64,000 nucleotides of DNA from Lentzea sp. NEAU-D7. GTDB lineage: Bacteria > Actinomycetota > Actinomycetes > Mycobacteriales > Pseudonocardiaceae. The notes under the pieces were generated by a model. It made no database searches, was not told where the DNA came from, and worked only from the letters and a program-made list of their open reading frames with translations. This document shows, one piece after another, positions 17,238 to 29,619 of this stretch (the stretch's first letter is position 1; every line of letters begins with the position of its first letter). Location of the stretch: the NCBI RefSeq assembly GCF_026242055.1, contig NZ_JAPJDL010000005.1, forward strand, positions 255,089 to 319,088, given 5' to 3'. The position numbers were made by a program, and so were the translations under genes.

Positions 17238-18644
17238 GTGACTGTGACGGATTCTGACCTCACTGAGGGCCGTCAGCAGCTGAGTTTGGGCACGGCCGCC
17301 GCACGAAATCTGGCCACTACCACCAAGTCCGTCCCGCAGATGCAGGGAATCACTTCCCGCTGGCTGCTCAAGGTGCTCCCCTGGGTGCAGGCCGCGGGTG
17401 GTGCGTACCGCGTCAACCGGCGCCTCACCTACACGCTGGGCGATGGCCGCGTCTCCTTCACGAACATCGGCGCCGACATCCGCGTCGTGCCGATGGAGCT
17501 CACCGAGCTGGCTCTGCTCAAGGGCTTCGACGACGAGGCGGTCCTCGCCGCCCTCGCCGGCCGCTTCACGCAGCAGGAGTTCGGCATCGGCGAGGTCATC
17601 GTCGAGAAGGGCCGCCCGAAGGACACCCTCGTGCTGATCGCGCACGGCAAGGTGGACAAGGTCGGCACCGGTGAGTACGGCGGCGAGACCGTGCTCGGCA
17701 ACCTCGCCGACGGCCAGTACTTCGGCGAGACCGTGCTGGCGGGGCCGCAGGGCGAGTGGGAGTACACCGCCAAGGCCGTCACGCCGGTCACCGTGCTCAC
17801 GCTGTCGTGGAACGACTTCCAGGCGCTCAACGGGGAAGCGGGCGGCCTGCGCGCACACATCCAGCAGGCGTTCAACAGCCGCAACAAGCCGCAGGACGAG
17901 TACGGCGAGGCCGAGATCGGCATGGCGTCCGGTCACGAGGGCGAGCCCGTCCTGCCCGGCACGTTCGTCGACTACGAGGTCTCGCCGCGCGAGTACGAGC
18001 TGAGCGTCGCCCAGACCGTGCTGCGGGTCCACACCCGTGTCGCGGACCTCTACAACAAGCCGATGGACCAGGTCGAGCAGCAGCTGCGGCTCACGATCGA
18101 GGCCCTGCGCGAACGCCAGGAGCACGAGATCGTCAACAACAGGTCGTTCGGCCTGCTGCACAACGCGGACCTCAAGCAGCGCATCCACACCCGCACCGGC
18201 CCGCCCACCCCGGACGACTTCGACGAGCTGCTGTCGATCGTGTGGAAGGACCCCGGGTACTTCCTCGCGCACCCGCGCACGATCGCCGCGTTCGGCCGCG
18301 AGCTCAACAAGCGGGGCCTCTACCCGCAGCACATCGACTTCAACGGCCAGCAGGTGCCGGCCTGGCGCGGCATCCCCGTGCTGCCGTGCAACAAGATCCC
18401 GATCTCCGACACCCGCACGTCGTCGGTGATGCTGATCCGCACCGGCGAGCAGAACCAGGGCGTCATCGGCCTGCACCAGACCGGCATCCCGGACGAGTAC
18501 CAGCCGGGCCTGTCCGTGCGGTTCATGGGCATCAACGACCAGGCGATCATCAACTACCTGGTCAGCGCCTACTACTCCGCCGCCATCATGGTGCCGGACG
18601 CGATCGGTGTGCTGGAGCACGTCGAGCTCGGCCGCGAGGGATAG
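17238..18644 (+). CDS. Family 2B encapsulin shell protein 1 (HK97 fold with inserted cNMP-binding-like domain)
   Basis: 468 residues. The N-terminal arm and first HK97 part ([45 protein letters not shown]) and the C-terminal part ([69 protein letters not shown]) are characteristic of family 2 encapsulins, which self-assemble into icosahedral protein compartments. Residues about 95-215 form a cyclic-nucleotide-binding-like insertion ([32 protein letters not shown]), which defines family 2B. The phosphate-cassette Arg appears replaced by Trp174 (EWEYTAKA). First gene of the terpene operon; the cyclase follows 3 bases later. A second, diverged shell gene lies two genes on. Confidence 0.93.
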   Translation: MTVTDSDLTEGRQQLSLGTAAARNLATTTKSVPQMQGITSRWLLKVLPWVQAAGGAYRVNRRLTYTLGDGRVSFTNIGADIRVVPMELTELALLKGFDDEAVLAALAGRFTQQEFGIGEVIVEKGRPKDTLVLIAHGKVDKVGTGEYGGETVLGNLADGQYFGETVLAGPQGEWEYTAKAVTPVTVLTLSWNDFQALNGEAGGLRAHIQQAFNSRNKPQDEYGEAEIGMASGHEGEPVLPGTFVDYEVSPREYELSVAQTVLRVHTRVADLYNKPMDQVEQQLRLTIEALRERQEHEIVNNRSFGLLHNADLKQRIHTRTGPPTPDDFDELLSIVWKDPGYFLAHPRTIAAFGRELNKRGLYPQHIDFNGQQVPAWRGIPVLPCNKIPISDTRTSSVMLIRTGEQNQGVIGLHQTGIPDEYQPGLSVRFMGINDQAIINYLVSAYYSAAIMVPDAIGVLEHVELGREG

Positions 18645-20771
<2,127 letters not shown>

Positions 20772-20807
20772 TTCCATCCCAGCACCAACAGATTGGCAGG
20801 ACTTCCA

Positions 20808-22208
20808 GTGACTGTTACCGATCCGGGCCTTGGGGTCGAGGGCGGGCAGCTGAGCCTTTCGACGAAGGCGGCCCGCAACCTCTCGTCGACCACCAAGTCC
20901 GCACCGCAGATGCAGGGGATCTCACCCCGGTGGCTGCTGCGCATGCTGCCCTGGGTCGAGGCCAAGGGTGGTGCGTTCCGTGTCAACCGCCGGCTCACGT
21001 TCGCGATCGGCGACGGCCGGGTCACCTTCACGTCCGTGGGTTCCGAGGTGCGGATCGTGCCGCAGGAGCTCGCGGAGTTCAAGCTGCTGCGCGGTTTTGA
21101 GGACGAGGCGGCGCTGACCGCCGTCGCGAACCGCTTCGAGCAGCGCGAGTACCTGCCGGGCGAGGTGATCTCGCACCGCGGCGAGTCCGTCGACGAGATC
21201 ATCGTCATCGCGCACGGCAAGGTCACCAAGACCGGGCGCGGCGAGTACGGCGACGACGTGGCACTGGGCACGATCGCGGACGGCGAGTACATCGGTGACG
21301 AACCGGTGCTGTCCGGCGTCGGCAAGAACTGGAGCTTCACCGCGCGCGCGTTGACGCCGACGACGGCCGTGGTGCTGTCGCGGGCCGCCTTCGCGCAGCT
21401 CAACGAGCAGATCGAACCACTGCGCGAGCACATCGCGCAGCAGCTGGCGAACCCGACGAACGCGTCGAACAAGCACGGCGAGGCCGAGATCGACATCTCG
21501 TCCGGCCACGACGGCGAGCCGGCGCTGCCCGGCACGTTCGTCGACTACGAGCTGCGGCCCCGTGAGTACGAGCTCTCGGTGGCGCAGACGATCGTGCGCG
21601 TCCACACGCGTGTGGCGGACCTCTACAGCCAGCCGATGGACCAGGTCGAGCACCAGTTGCGCCTGACCATCGAGGCCCTGCGGGAGCGGCAGGAGTCCGA
21701 GCTCATCAACAACAAGGAGTTCGGCCTGCTCGCCAACGCCGACCTCAAGCAGCGGGTCAGCACCTCCTCCGGCCCGGTGACGCCGGACGACATGGACGAG
21801 CTGATCTCGCGGCGCCGCAACACCAGGCTGATCCTGGCCCACCCCAGGGCGATCGCGGCGTTCGGCCGCCAGCTCAACAAACGCGGCCTGTACGTGCCGA
21901 CCGTGGAGGTCGAGGGCAAGCAGCTGCAGTCGTGGCGCGGTGTCCCGATCGCGCCGTGCGACAAGATCCCGGTCAACAAGAACGGCACCACGTCGATCAT
22001 CGCGATGCGGCTCGGCGAGGAGAAGCAGGGCGTCGTCGGCCTGCGCCAGACCGGCCTCCCGGACGAGTACGAGCCCGGCCTGAACGTGCGGTTCATGGGC
22101 ATCGACGAGCACGCGATGCTCAAGTACCTCGTGTCGACGTACTACTCGGCCGCGGTGCTGGTCCCGGACGCGCTGGGCGTGCTGGAGAACGTGGAGATCG
22201 GTCTCTAG
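20808..22208 (+). CDS. Family 2B encapsulin shell protein 2
   Basis: 466 residues from GTG at 20808, chosen because VTVTDPGLG aligns with the start of shell 1 and AGGA precedes it. It shares long identical runs with shell 1 ([21 protein letters not shown], ADLYxx[24 protein letters not shown]) but differs in the inserted nucleotide-binding-like domain (about 95-215) and in the loop where shell 1 has [14 protein letters not shown] and this has [13 protein letters not shown]. The phosphate-cassette Arg is again Trp (W175). Two shell genes around one cyclase suggest a mixed, two-component shell or two shell types. It is followed 2 bases later by the polyprenyl synthase. Confidence 0.93.
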   Translation: MTVTDPGLGVEGGQLSLSTKAARNLSSTTKSAPQMQGISPRWLLRMLPWVEAKGGAFRVNRRLTFAIGDGRVTFTSVGSEVRIVPQELAEFKLLRGFEDEAALTAVANRFEQREYLPGEVISHRGESVDEIIVIAHGKVTKTGRGEYGDDVALGTIADGEYIGDEPVLSGVGKNWSFTARALTPTTAVVLSRAAFAQLNEQIEPLREHIAQQLANPTNASNKHGEAEIDISSGHDGEPALPGTFVDYELRPREYELSVAQTIVRVHTRVADLYSQPMDQVEHQLRLTIEALRERQESELINNKEFGLLANADLKQRVSTSSGPVTPDDMDELISRRRNTRLILAHPRAIAAFGRQLNKRGLYVPTVEVEGKQLQSWRGVPIAPCDKIPVNKNGTTSIIAMRLGEEKQGVVGLRQTGLPDEYEPGLNVRFMGIDEHAMLKYLVSTYYSAAVLVPDALGVLENVEIGL

Positions 22209-22210
22209 AG

Positions 22211-23257
22211 ATGACAGCCGAGATGACCGAACCTCTCGCCGCCGGACGACCGTCCGGCGAGGTGCTCGCGTGGAGCCGGAGCCTCGTGCTCCCGGCTCTG
22301 CGCAAGGCAGTCGACCAGCTGCCGCCGTCGATGCGCACGATCGCGGAGTACCACCACGGGTGGCGCGACGAGTACGGCAACCCCGTGCTGGAGAACGGCG
22401 GCAAGGCGATCCGCCCCGCGCTGGTGCTGCTGGCGGCCGAGGCCGTCGGCGGCACCGCCGCCGACGCGGTGCCGGCGGCGGTCGCGGTGGAGCTGATCCA
22501 CAACTTCTCGCTGCTGCACGACGACGTGATGGACCGCGACACGACCCGGCGCCACCGGGCGACGGCGTGGACCGTGTTCGGCGTCAACGCGGCGATCCTG
22601 GCCGGGGACGCGCTGCAGGCCCTGGCCGTGGACGTCCTCGCGGGATCGGGACATCCGCGGGCGCTCGAGGCGATCCGGACGCTGGGCGACGCCACCGTGG
22701 CGTTGCTCGAGGGCCAGGCCTACGACCTGGACTTCGAGACGCGGTCCGACGTCGAGGTGTTCGAGGTCGAGCGGATGGCGCGCGGCAAGACGGGTGCGCT
22801 TCTGGGTGCCTCCACGGCTTTGGGCGCGCTGTACGGCGGCGGGTCCGACGTGCAGGTCGAGGCGATGCGCGGGTACGGAACCGAGCTGGGCCTGGCGTTC
22901 CAGCACGTGGACGACCTGCTCGGCATCTGGGGCGACCCGGCGGTGACGGGTAAGGCGGGGCACTCGGACCTGGTGAACCGCAAGAAGTCGCTGCCCGTCG
23001 TGCGTGCCCTGACCGCCGGGGTCCCCGCGTCCGCGGAGCTCGCGTCGCTGTACTCCGGGTCGCAGGAGATGAACGCGGAAACGCTTGCGCGGGCCGCACA
23101 TCTGGTCGACGAGGCCGGTGGGCGCGCCTGGAGCCAGACGCAGGCCGACGAACTGCACACGCAGGCGCTGGTTCATCTCGGCGAGGCCTCACCGACCGCG
23201 CGTGCGGCAGTGGAACTCGGCACGCTCGCCCAGCTCGTCACCCACCGAGATCACTGA
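22211..23257 (+). CDS. Polyprenyl diphosphate synthase (probable FPP/GGPP synthase) of the encapsulin operon
   Basis: 348 residues from ATG at 22211, 2 bases after shell 2. First Asp-rich motif [10 protein letters not shown] (D104, D105, D108); Phe99, five residues before it, is a bulky chain-length-limiting residue fitting a C15-C20 product. The second motif is [13 protein letters not shown], with the DD pair kept and the third Asp displaced. GKAIRP and RKKSLPVV are the other conserved blocks. It condenses IPP with allylic diphosphates and is the likely substrate supplier for the cyclase. Homologues next to family 2 encapsulins are themselves described as cargo; here the N-terminal extension before the fold is short (about 20 residues). 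Confidence 0.92.
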   Translation: MTAEMTEPLAAGRPSGEVLAWSRSLVLPALRKAVDQLPPSMRTIAEYHHGWRDEYGNPVLENGGKAIRPALVLLAAEAVGGTAADAVPAAVAVELIHNFSLLHDDVMDRDTTRRHRATAWTVFGVNAAILAGDALQALAVDVLAGSGHPRALEAIRTLGDATVALLEGQAYDLDFETRSDVEVFEVERMARGKTGALLGASTALGALYGGGSDVQVEAMRGYGTELGLAFQHVDDLLGIWGDPAVTGKAGHSDLVNRKKSLPVVRALTAGVPASAELASLYSGSQEMNAETLARAAHLVDEAGGRAWSQTQADELHTQALVHLGEASPTARAAVELGTLAQLVTHRDH

Positions 23258-23279
23258 ATCCGCTTTGGGAAGGCGCTCG

Positions 23280-24221
23280 ATGACGGAACATCCGCCGCGT
23301 TCGGTGCTGCTCGCCTCACCCCGGTCGTTCTGCGCCGGGGTGGAGCGCGCCATCGAGATCGTGGAACGACTGCTCGACCAACGCGGCGGCCCCATCTACG
23401 TGCGCAAGCAGATCGTGCACAACATCCACGTCGTGCGCGCGCTGGAAGCTCGGGGCGCCGTGTTCGTGGAGGAACTGTCCGAGGTGCCTGTCGGTGCCAC
23501 GGCGGTCTTCTCCGCGCACGGCGTCTCCCCCGCCGTGCGGGCGGAAGCCGAGGCACGGTCGTTGGACGTGCTCGACGCGACCTGTCCCCTGGTGACGAAG
23601 GTGCACGCCGAGGCACGGCGCTTCGCCGAACGCGGCGACACCATCGTGCTGATCGGGCACGCAGGGCACGAGGAGGTCGAGGGCACGCTGGGCGAGGCGC
23701 CCGGCCGGATGGTGCTGGTGGAGACCGTGGCGGACGTCGAGGCACTGGAGATCACCGGCCCGGTGTCCTACCTGACGCAGACGACGCTGGCCGTCGACGA
23801 GACGGCCGAGGTGGTCGAGGCGCTGGAGCGGAAGTTCCCGCACGTGCGGGGGCCCGGTTCCGACGACATCTGCTACGCCACCACGAACCGGCAGATCGCG
23901 ATCCGCGAGGTCGCCGCGCGGTCGGACCTGGTGCTCGTGGTGGGGTCGAGGAACTCGTCCAACTCGGTGCGGATGGTCGAGCTCGCCTCCCGCGTGGGCA
24001 CGCCGGCCCACCTGATCGACGACGCCTCGGAGATCGACCCGGCCTGGCTGGACGGAGTGACGTCGGTGGGCCTGTCCGCGGGCGCGTCGGCACCTCCCGA
24101 GCTCGTGGACGAGGTCGTGGCGGCCCTGGAGGCGCTGGGCACCGTCTCGGTGTCCACGCACACCACCGCGACGGAGACGATCGCCTTCACCCTCCCGCTG
24201 GCGGTGCGCCGTGCTGGCTGA
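23280..24221 (+). CDS. ispH: 4-hydroxy-3-methylbut-2-enyl diphosphate reductase
   Basis: 313 residues, normal for the family. The three [4Fe-4S] Cys are C18 (SFCAGV), C102 (DATCPLV) and C198 ([11 protein letters not shown]). Catalytic surroundings [14 protein letters not shown] and SSNSVRM are intact. IspH makes IPP and DMAPP in the last step of the MEP pathway. It lies 22 bases after the polyprenyl synthase and overlaps dxs by 11 bases. Its placement with a terpene cyclase suggests an extra, pathway-dedicated copy, though whether another ispH exists elsewhere cannot be seen here. Confidence 0.95.
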   Translation: MTEHPPRSVLLASPRSFCAGVERAIEIVERLLDQRGGPIYVRKQIVHNIHVVRALEARGAVFVEELSEVPVGATAVFSAHGVSPAVRAEAEARSLDVLDATCPLVTKVHAEARRFAERGDTIVLIGHAGHEEVEGTLGEAPGRMVLVETVADVEALEITGPVSYLTQTTLAVDETAEVVEALERKFPHVRGPGSDDICYATTNRQIAIREVAARSDLVLVVGSRNSSNSVRMVELASRVGTPAHLIDDASEIDPAWLDGVTSVGLSAGASAPPELVDEVVAALEALGTVSVSTHTTATETIAFTLPLAVRRAG

Positions 24222-25917
24222 CATCACCTCGCCCGCGGACGTCCGGGCGCTCTCGTCCTCCGAGCTCGGCGCGCTGGCCGGGGAGATCCGGTCGTTCCTG
24301 ATCTCCAAGGTGCACCGGACCGGCGGGCACCTCGGCCCGAACCTGGGCGCCGTCGAGCTGACCATCGGCGTGCACCGGGTCTTCAACTCCCCCACCGACG
24401 TGGTGCTGTTCGACACCGGGCACCAGTCGTACGTGCACAAGATGCTGACGGGCCGGTGCTCGGACTTCGACTCGTTGCGGCAGGCCGGCGGCATGTCCGG
24501 CTACCCGTCCGCGGCCGAGTCCGCGCACGACGTCATCGAGAACTCGCACGCCTCCACCGCACTGTCCTATGCGGACGGTCTGGCCAAGGCGTTCGAGCTC
24601 GGCGGCGCCGACCGCCGGGTCGTCGCCGTCGTCGGTGACGGCGCGCTGACCGGCGGCATGTGCTGGGAGGCGCTGAACAACATCGGTGGCTCGTCGCGCC
24701 CGGTCGTGGTGCTGCTCAACGACAACGGCCGTTCCTACGACCCGACGGCGGGCGGCTTCGCCGCGTCGTTGCTGAACGGCTCGGCCCGCGGGCTGTTCGA
24801 GGCACTGGGGCTCGCGTACATCGGCGAGGTCGACGGCCACGACGTGCACGCGGTCGAGAACGCCCTGTGGGAGGCCAAAGCGCTCGGCCGCCCGGTCGTC
24901 GTGCACTGCAAGACCGTGAAGGGCAAGGGGTACACCGCCGCCGAGACCGACGAGGCCGACCGCATGCACGCCGTCGGCGCGTCCGGTGCCCACCGCGGGC
25001 GGACGTGGACCGACGCGTTCTCCGACGAGATCGTGGCCATCGGCGCGGACCGCCCGGACGTCGTCTGCCTGACCGCGGCGATGCTGGAACCGGTGGGGCT
25101 GCGGCCTTTCTCCGAGCGGTTCCCGGCGCGCGTCTTCGACGTCGGGATCGCGGAGCAGCACGCCGTGACGTCCGCCGCCGGCATGGCGATGGGAGGGCTA
25201 CACCCGGTCGTCGCCGTCTACGCGACGTTCCTGTCCCGCGCCTTCGACCAGTTGCTGATGGACGTGGCCCTGCACCGGCTCCCGGTGACGTTCGTGCTGG
25301 ACCGGGCCGGCGTGACCGGCCCGGACGGCGCGTCGCACCACGGCATGTGGGACGCCTCGGTGCTGCCCGTGGTCCCCGGCCTGAGGCTGGCCGCGCCGCG
25401 CGATCCGGCCTCGCTGGCCGCACTGCTGCGCGAGGCCGTCGAGGTCTCGGACGGCCCCACGGTGGTGCGCTACCCGAAGGCGTCCATCGGCCCGGACGTG
25501 CCCGCGCTGCACCGCGTGAGCCACTTCGACGTGCTGCGCGAGGAACCGGGCGCCGAGGTGCTCCTGGTCTCGGTCGGCCCGCTGGCAGGCCCCTGCCTGG
25601 CGGCGGCGGAGGAGCTCGCCTCGCACGACGTCCGCGTCAGCGTCGTGGACCCGCGCTGGACGGCGCCCCTGGACCCGCACCTCGTCAAGTACAGCGGCCA
25701 GCACCGCCTGGTTCTCGCCGTGGAGGACACGACGTCCACCGGAGCCCTGGGCGCACGTCTGGGCCAGGCCCTGACCGGTTCCCCGACCTGCGTGGCGACT
25801 TTCGCGCTGCCACCGCGCTTCCTTCCGCACGACTCCCGGGCCCGCATCCTGCGCGCGCACGGCCTGGACGCCGCCGGCATCACGACGAGCGTGCTGAAGC
25901 GCCTCGGCGTGAAGTGA
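24211..25917 (+). CDS. dxs: 1-deoxy-D-xylulose-5-phosphate synthase, short form
   Basis: 568 residues from GTG, overlapping ispH. Thiamine-diphosphate motif [18 protein letters not shown], substrate segments [14 protein letters not shown] [12 protein letters not shown] and [10 protein letters not shown], and the central transketolase domain ([37 protein letters not shown]) are intact. It condenses pyruvate and glyceraldehyde-3-phosphate, the entry step of the MEP pathway. It is about 60 residues shorter than housekeeping Dxs (about 630). The missing part lies mainly between the YDPTAGGFA segment and [17 protein letters not shown], where typical Dxs has a long loop. Last gene of the operon; its 3' end overlaps the convergent acyltransferase gene. 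Confidence 0.94.
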   Translation: MLADITSPADVRALSSSELGALAGEIRSFLISKVHRTGGHLGPNLGAVELTIGVHRVFNSPTDVVLFDTGHQSYVHKMLTGRCSDFDSLRQAGGMSGYPSAAESAHDVIENSHASTALSYADGLAKAFELGGADRRVVAVVGDGALTGGMCWEALNNIGGSSRPVVVLLNDNGRSYDPTAGGFAASLLNGSARGLFEALGLAYIGEVDGHDVHAVENALWEAKALGRPVVVHCKTVKGKGYTAAETDEADRMHAVGASGAHRGRTWTDAFSDEIVAIGADRPDVVCLTAAMLEPVGLRPFSERFPARVFDVGIAEQHAVTSAAGMAMGGLHPVVAVYATFLSRAFDQLLMDVALHRLPVTFVLDRAGVTGPDGASHHGMWDASVLPVVPGLRLAAPRDPASLAALLREAVEVSDGPTVVRYPKASIGPDVPALHRVSHFDVLREEPGAEVLLVSVGPLAGPCLAAAEELASHDVRVSVVDPRWTAPLDPHLVKYSGQHRLVLAVEDTTSTGALGARLGQALTGSPTCVATFALPPRFLPHDSRARILRAHGLDAAGITTSVLKRLGVK

Positions 25918-26977
25918 CGTACCAGCCGATCCAGAAGGACAACGCGATCGCGCCCGCGCCCACCAGCGGGGCCTTCACCTCCGCGGGGAGGTCCAGCGGG
26001 CGCAGGCCGGTCGCGAGCGTGAGCAGGATCGGCCCCTGCACGACGAACGCGACGTAGGCGGACCGCGCCAGTCCCTCCGCGAAGGGCCCCTGGCGCGTCA
26101 GCCGGCGTTGTGCCAGCCCGATGAGCCACAGACTCCCCGCCACCACCAGGATCCCCTCGACGAGGGCGAGAGTCGCGGCCTGCCACCTGAACCCGCCGAG
26201 GAACGGCTCCGCGTTCCCGGCCAGGTCCAGCACACCCATGAGCGCCGCCGCGACCGGCAGGACCGCGATCGTGCCGATGACGACGTTGCGGGTCATGCGG
26301 TAGATGGCGTCCGGCACCCGTTCCGCGAGCTTGCGCCCGCCGATCGCGCCGAGCAGCAACATCCCCAGGCACTGCGGCCACCACCACAGGTGCAGGTCCC
26401 CGACCTGCCCGCTGCGCGCCGGGAAGACCAGCCGCGTCAGGAAGGTCGTGCCCGCGACGATCAACGCCATGCCCACGACGGTCCGCGGCGTGATGGCACG
26501 TTCCTTGACGGGCGGCGCCAGCGCGATCGCGATGCTGAAGATCAGCAAAACTCCCACGAACCACAGCGACCCGCTGTCCAGGAACGGCCGCCGGTCCGTG
26601 AACGCCTGCCACCACGAGACGTCCCGCCCGGCCCCGTTGTAGGCGATCCACACGAACGTCGGCCAGACGACGACAGCGCTGACCACCCACGGCGTCCCCA
26701 GCCGCACGAGCCGGTCCGCGATGAACCGCTGCCGCCCTTTGCGCTCGATCGAGCCGGGCGTGAAGATCCCGGCCATGAAGTAGAAGGTGCCCATGAAGAA
26801 CAACCCCGACGGCCCGATCAACGCCGCCAGCACCGTCTCCACCCCGGGGTGGAACGTGACCTCGTTGACCTCGTCGTAGGGCCAGCCGCCGATCGCGGCG
26901 TAGCCCAGCAGCGCATGGCCGCCGATGACCCACGCCACCAGGATCACCTTCAGGTTGTCCACGGCGGACAATCTCAT
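25880..26977 (-). CDS. Membrane acyltransferase (acyltransferase 3 / OafA family)
   Basis: 365 residues from ATG at 26977. About ten hydrophobic segments with the family landmarks: SAVDNLKVILVAWVIGGHAL at the start (His in GGHA), FFMGTFYFMAGIF, RLVRLGTPW, GSLWFVGVLLIFS and WWPQCLGMLLLG. These integral membrane enzymes O-acetylate or otherwise acylate cell-surface sugars, lipids or secondary metabolites. It is convergent with dxs, overlapping by 38 bases, so it is not part of the terpene operon. Substrate not determinable. Confidence 0.87.
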   Translation of the reverse strand: MRLSAVDNLKVILVAWVIGGHALLGYAAIGGWPYDEVNEVTFHPGVETVLAALIGPSGLFFMGTFYFMAGIFTPGSIERKGRQRFIADRLVRLGTPWVVSAVVVWPTFVWIAYNGAGRDVSWWQAFTDRRPFLDSGSLWFVGVLLIFSIAIALAPPVKERAITPRTVVGMALIVAGTTFLTRLVFPARSGQVGDLHLWWWPQCLGMLLLGAIGGRKLAERVPDAIYRMTRNVVIGTIAVLPVAAALMGVLDLAGNAEPFLGGFRWQAATLALVEGILVVAGSLWLIGLAQRRLTRQGPFAEGLARSAYVAFVVQGPILLTLATGLRPLDLPAEVKAPLVGAGAIALSFWIGWYVTSRRGASARSS

Positions 26978-27062
26978 GGTTCCGATGGTCCGCTTCCCGG
27001 CGCGATCACGCCAGCAGCCAGGAGGGCGGACAGCACTCCACCCGGCCTCCGGCGCCAACGCC

Positions 27063-27109
27063 ACGCGGGGGCCCTTCGTGCTGTCTTACCGCACGAAAGC
27101 TCCCCGCGT
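27063..27109 (-). terminator. Terminator-like hairpin after the HTH citrate synthase gene
   Basis: Arms 27063-27081 (ACGCGGGG...TTCGTGC) and 27091-27109 pair at 16 of 19 positions around a 9-nt loop, 9 bases past the stop codon of the minus-strand gene ending at 27118. It separates that gene from the acyltransferase gene downstream. Confidence 0.7.
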
Positions 27110-27117
27110 GCGCTCGG

Positions 27118-28230
27118 CTACGGCCTGTCGCCCGTGTAGACGCCCATCGTCCGGAACCGCAGACCCGGCTCCTTGTACTCCTCCATCGCGTGCGCGACCC
27201 ACCCCGCGATGCGTGCGATCGAGAAGATGGCCTCCCCCGCCGTCGGCGGCATCGAGAACGTCAGCCCGAACTGCGCCAGCGCCAGGTCCATGTTCGGGAA
27301 CGTCTTGGGCTGGGTGGCGATCACCTTGTCCACCACCAGGTCGCCGGAGCCGCGCAGCATCGCCAGGAAGTGGTCGGCGCGCGGGTCGCGGGACCGGTAG
27401 ATGCGGTGCCCGAAGCCGGGGATCGGCTGGCCCGCCCGCAGGTGCTCCGCGACGGTGCCCATCGGGTCGGCCGCGGCCTGGGTCAGGAAGCGGTGCGCGA
27501 TCGTCGCGGCGGCGCCGTGCCGCTGGCCCTCCATCGCGCCCAGACCCGCGGAGACGACGGCGTACGGGTGGGCGTGGGCCGACGCGGCGACCCGGGCGGC
27601 CATGGTCGAGATGGCCAGGTCGTGGTCGGCCAGGAGGATCAGAGCGGCGTTGAGCAGGTCGGTCCGCGGGGGTTCCGGGGACAGGCGGGCCCAGAGGCGG
27701 TCGGCGATGTCGGTGCCGGCGGGCCTTCCCAGCAGCGGCAGGGACTCGACGACGTCGGCGATTAGGGACATGGCCGTGGTGATGGCCCGGTCGAGGTCGA
27801 ACCTCAGCGGGTCGCCGGCGCTCGCGAGGACCACGGCCACCCGGATCCGGTCGGTCAGGGTGGCGCTCTCCGGGAGGGCCATCCAGATCTCCTGGCCCTC
27901 GGGGAACTGCACGCCCTCCGAGTCGATTCCCGTCCACAGCCAGTGCGCGACGTCCTCGAAGCGCTTGGTGCTCGCGAGCTCGGGGACGGAGCGGCCCCGG
28001 TAGTGGAGGCGGTCCTTCTCCAGCAGGGAGATGCGGGTGCGGATGCGATCCGTCACAGCGGACACCGCGCCGCGGGCACCAGTGCGTTGCGCCAGGGCTT
28101 CGACCTCGGCGACGTCGAACATGCTCTGGCGGTTGACCTTCTTGCTGGTCAGGAGCTTGCGGCTGACGTACGAGTACACCGTCGCCGGTTTCACGCCGAG
28201 TCGGCGGGCAGCTTGAGTCGTCGTCAACAT
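27118..28230 (-). CDS. Citrate-synthase-family protein with N-terminal helix-turn-helix
   Basis: 370 residues. The first ~50 residues are a MerR-like DNA-binding helix-turn-helix (LTTTQAARRLGVKPATVYSYVSRKLLTSKKVNRQSMF). The rest is a citrate synthase fold with the substrate His regions LGAMEGQRHGAAA and IPGFGHRIYRSRDPRA, and GWVAHAMEEYKEPG near the end. Such proteins may be enzymes, autoregulators or both. Start ATG 28230 (MLTTTQ) or 28239 (MESML) cannot be separated; both lie among the GTTGAC boxes. It is divergent from a second citrate synthase gene at 28282. Confidence 0.9.
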   Translation of the reverse strand: MLTTTQAARRLGVKPATVYSYVSRKLLTSKKVNRQSMFDVAEVEALAQRTGARGAVSAVTDRIRTRISLLEKDRLHYRGRSVPELASTKRFEDVAHWLWTGIDSEGVQFPEGQEIWMALPESATLTDRIRVAVVLASAGDPLRFDLDRAITTAMSLIADVVESLPLLGRPAGTDIADRLWARLSPEPPRTDLLNAALILLADHDLAISTMAARVAASAHAHPYAVVSAGLGAMEGQRHGAAATIAHRFLTQAAADPMGTVAEHLRAGQPIPGFGHRIYRSRDPRADHFLAMLRGSGDLVVDKVIATQPKTFPNMDLALAQFGLTFSMPPTAGEAIFSIARIAGWVAHAMEEYKEPGLRFRTMGVYTGDRP

Positions 28231-28289
28231 TGATTCCATCAACGTTGACTGTACAAGACATGTTGACGGAGCCTTGCATCCATGTTGAT
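28223..28289. promoter_or_regulatory. Cluster of GTTGAC-type operator boxes between the two citrate synthase genes
   Basis: Within 67 bases lie GTCAACA (28223-28229), the perfect palindrome TCAACGTTGA (28239-28248), TGTTGAC (28261-28267) and TGTTGAT (28283-28289). They cover both start regions and are probable binding sites for the HTH-bearing citrate synthase itself. Confidence 0.6.
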
Positions 28290-29406
28290 TGATGCACCCA
28301 AAGGGCTTAAAGATGTCGTCGTCACCACGACCCTGATCGGGGACGTGAACGGTGCCGCGGGCTACTACCACTACCGCGAGCACGACGCGATCGAGCTGGC
28401 CAGGACGCGGTCGTTCGAGGACGTGTGGTTCCTCTTCGCCGAGGGCCGGCTGCCGGAGGCGGACGAGGCCGCGCTCTTCGCCACGCGGACCGCCGCGTTG
28501 CGAGAGCTGCCGGCGACCGTCAGCGAGGTGCTGCCCGCGATCGCGCGGTCGGGCTGCACGGCGCTGGCCGGGCTGCGGACCGCGTTGTCGATGCTGCCGT
28601 CGCAGCCGATGTGGGACGCGCCGATGAGCCAGCGAAAAGCCGACGCACTCCAGGTCAGCGCCATGACGCCGACGATCCTGGCGGCACTGCACCGGCTCAA
28701 GCTCGGACTTGATCCCGTCAACCCCAGGGTGGATCTGTCCACGTCGGCGAACTGGTTGTACATGTTGACTGGACAGGAGCCGTCAACGTGGGCGAGCCGT
28801 GCTGTCGAGCAGTACCTGATCGCCACGATCGACCACGGCTTCAACGCCTCGACGTTCACCGCGCGCGTGGTCGCGAGCGCGGGAGCGGACGTCGTGTCCG
28901 CGGTGACGGCGGCCATCGGGACGTTCTCCGGACCGCTGCACGGTGGCGCGCCGGACCGGGCGCTGGAGGCGCTCGACCTCATCGGGACGCCGGACAACAT
29001 CGACGCCTGGGTGCGGGACCGCATCGAACAGGGCGACCGGATCATGGGTTTCGGGCACGCCGTCTACAAGACGGAGGACCCGCGGGCACGCCTGCTCAAG
29101 GAGATCGCCCAGGAGCAGCCGACCCGGCTCACCGAGTTCGCGGTCACCGTCGAGCGCAGGGTCACGGAGCTGCTGGCCGAGCTCAAGCCCGGCCGGCAGC
29201 TGTACGCGAACGTGGAGTTCTACGCCGGCGTGCTCATGGAGCAGTGCGGCATCCCGCGCGAGATGTTCACGCCGACGTTCGCGTGCAGCCGGGTGGTCGG
29301 ATGGTGTGCCAACGCGCTCGAGCAGTCCGAGGACACGAAGATCATCCGTCCGGTCGCCCGCTACACGGGACCTCAGCCGACGATCGCGCGACCTGGGATC
29401 AGGTGA
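28282..29406 (+). CDS. Citrate synthase family enzyme (citrate/methylcitrate synthase type II)
   Basis: 374 residues, without the DNA-binding N-terminus of its divergent partner. Active-site regions: IDHGFNASTFTARVVAS (first His), FSGPLHGGAPDRAL and IMGFGHAVYKTEDPRA (second His), with catalytic Asp in the later VEFYAGVLMEQCGIP region, and GWCANALEQ at the end. It condenses oxaloacetate with acetyl- or propionyl-CoA; the preference cannot be read here. ATG at 28282 sits inside the operator cluster, implying tight control. A further GTTGAC/GTCAAC pair lies inside the coding region at 28763-28788. Confidence 0.91.
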   Translation: MLIDAPKGLKDVVVTTTLIGDVNGAAGYYHYREHDAIELARTRSFEDVWFLFAEGRLPEADEAALFATRTAALRELPATVSEVLPAIARSGCTALAGLRTALSMLPSQPMWDAPMSQRKADALQVSAMTPTILAALHRLKLGLDPVNPRVDLSTSANWLYMLTGQEPSTWASRAVEQYLIATIDHGFNASTFTARVVASAGADVVSAVTAAIGTFSGPLHGGAPDRALEALDLIGTPDNIDAWVRDRIEQGDRIMGFGHAVYKTEDPRARLLKEIAQEQPTRLTEFAVTVERRVTELLAELKPGRQLYANVEFYAGVLMEQCGIPREMFTPTFACSRVVGWCANALEQSEDTKIIRPVARYTGPQPTIARPGIR

Positions 29407-29548
29407 GGTAGCGGAGTTCGTCGCGAACGCGGACGCGGTCGCGGTCGGTGACGTCGGAAGATCCGGCCAGACCGGCGGTGCGGTCGCGGTGCCGGTCGAG
29501 CCAGGCGGAGAGGGCGGCCACTGCGAGGACGATCGCTGCAAGAGTCAT
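29399..29548 (-). CDS. Possible small membrane protein
   Basis: A 49-codon frame (MTLAAIVLAVAALSAWLDRH, then a charged RDRV-rich tail ending DELRYLT). One N-terminal hydrophobic helix followed by a basic cytoplasmic tail would suit a single-pass membrane peptide. It overlaps the citrate synthase stop by 8 bases on the opposite strand. The ribosome-binding site is weak, so the call rests on the sensible protein composition. Function unknown. Confidence 0.42.
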   Translation of the reverse strand: MTLAAIVLAVAALSAWLDRHRDRTAGLAGSSDVTDRDRVRVRDELRYLT

Positions 29549-29619
29549 GTCAGTAAGTTTGCGGTCAGCGATATCCCGCCAAAAGTGGCAGATCTGACGT
29601 CGCGCGCTAATATCCTGCC

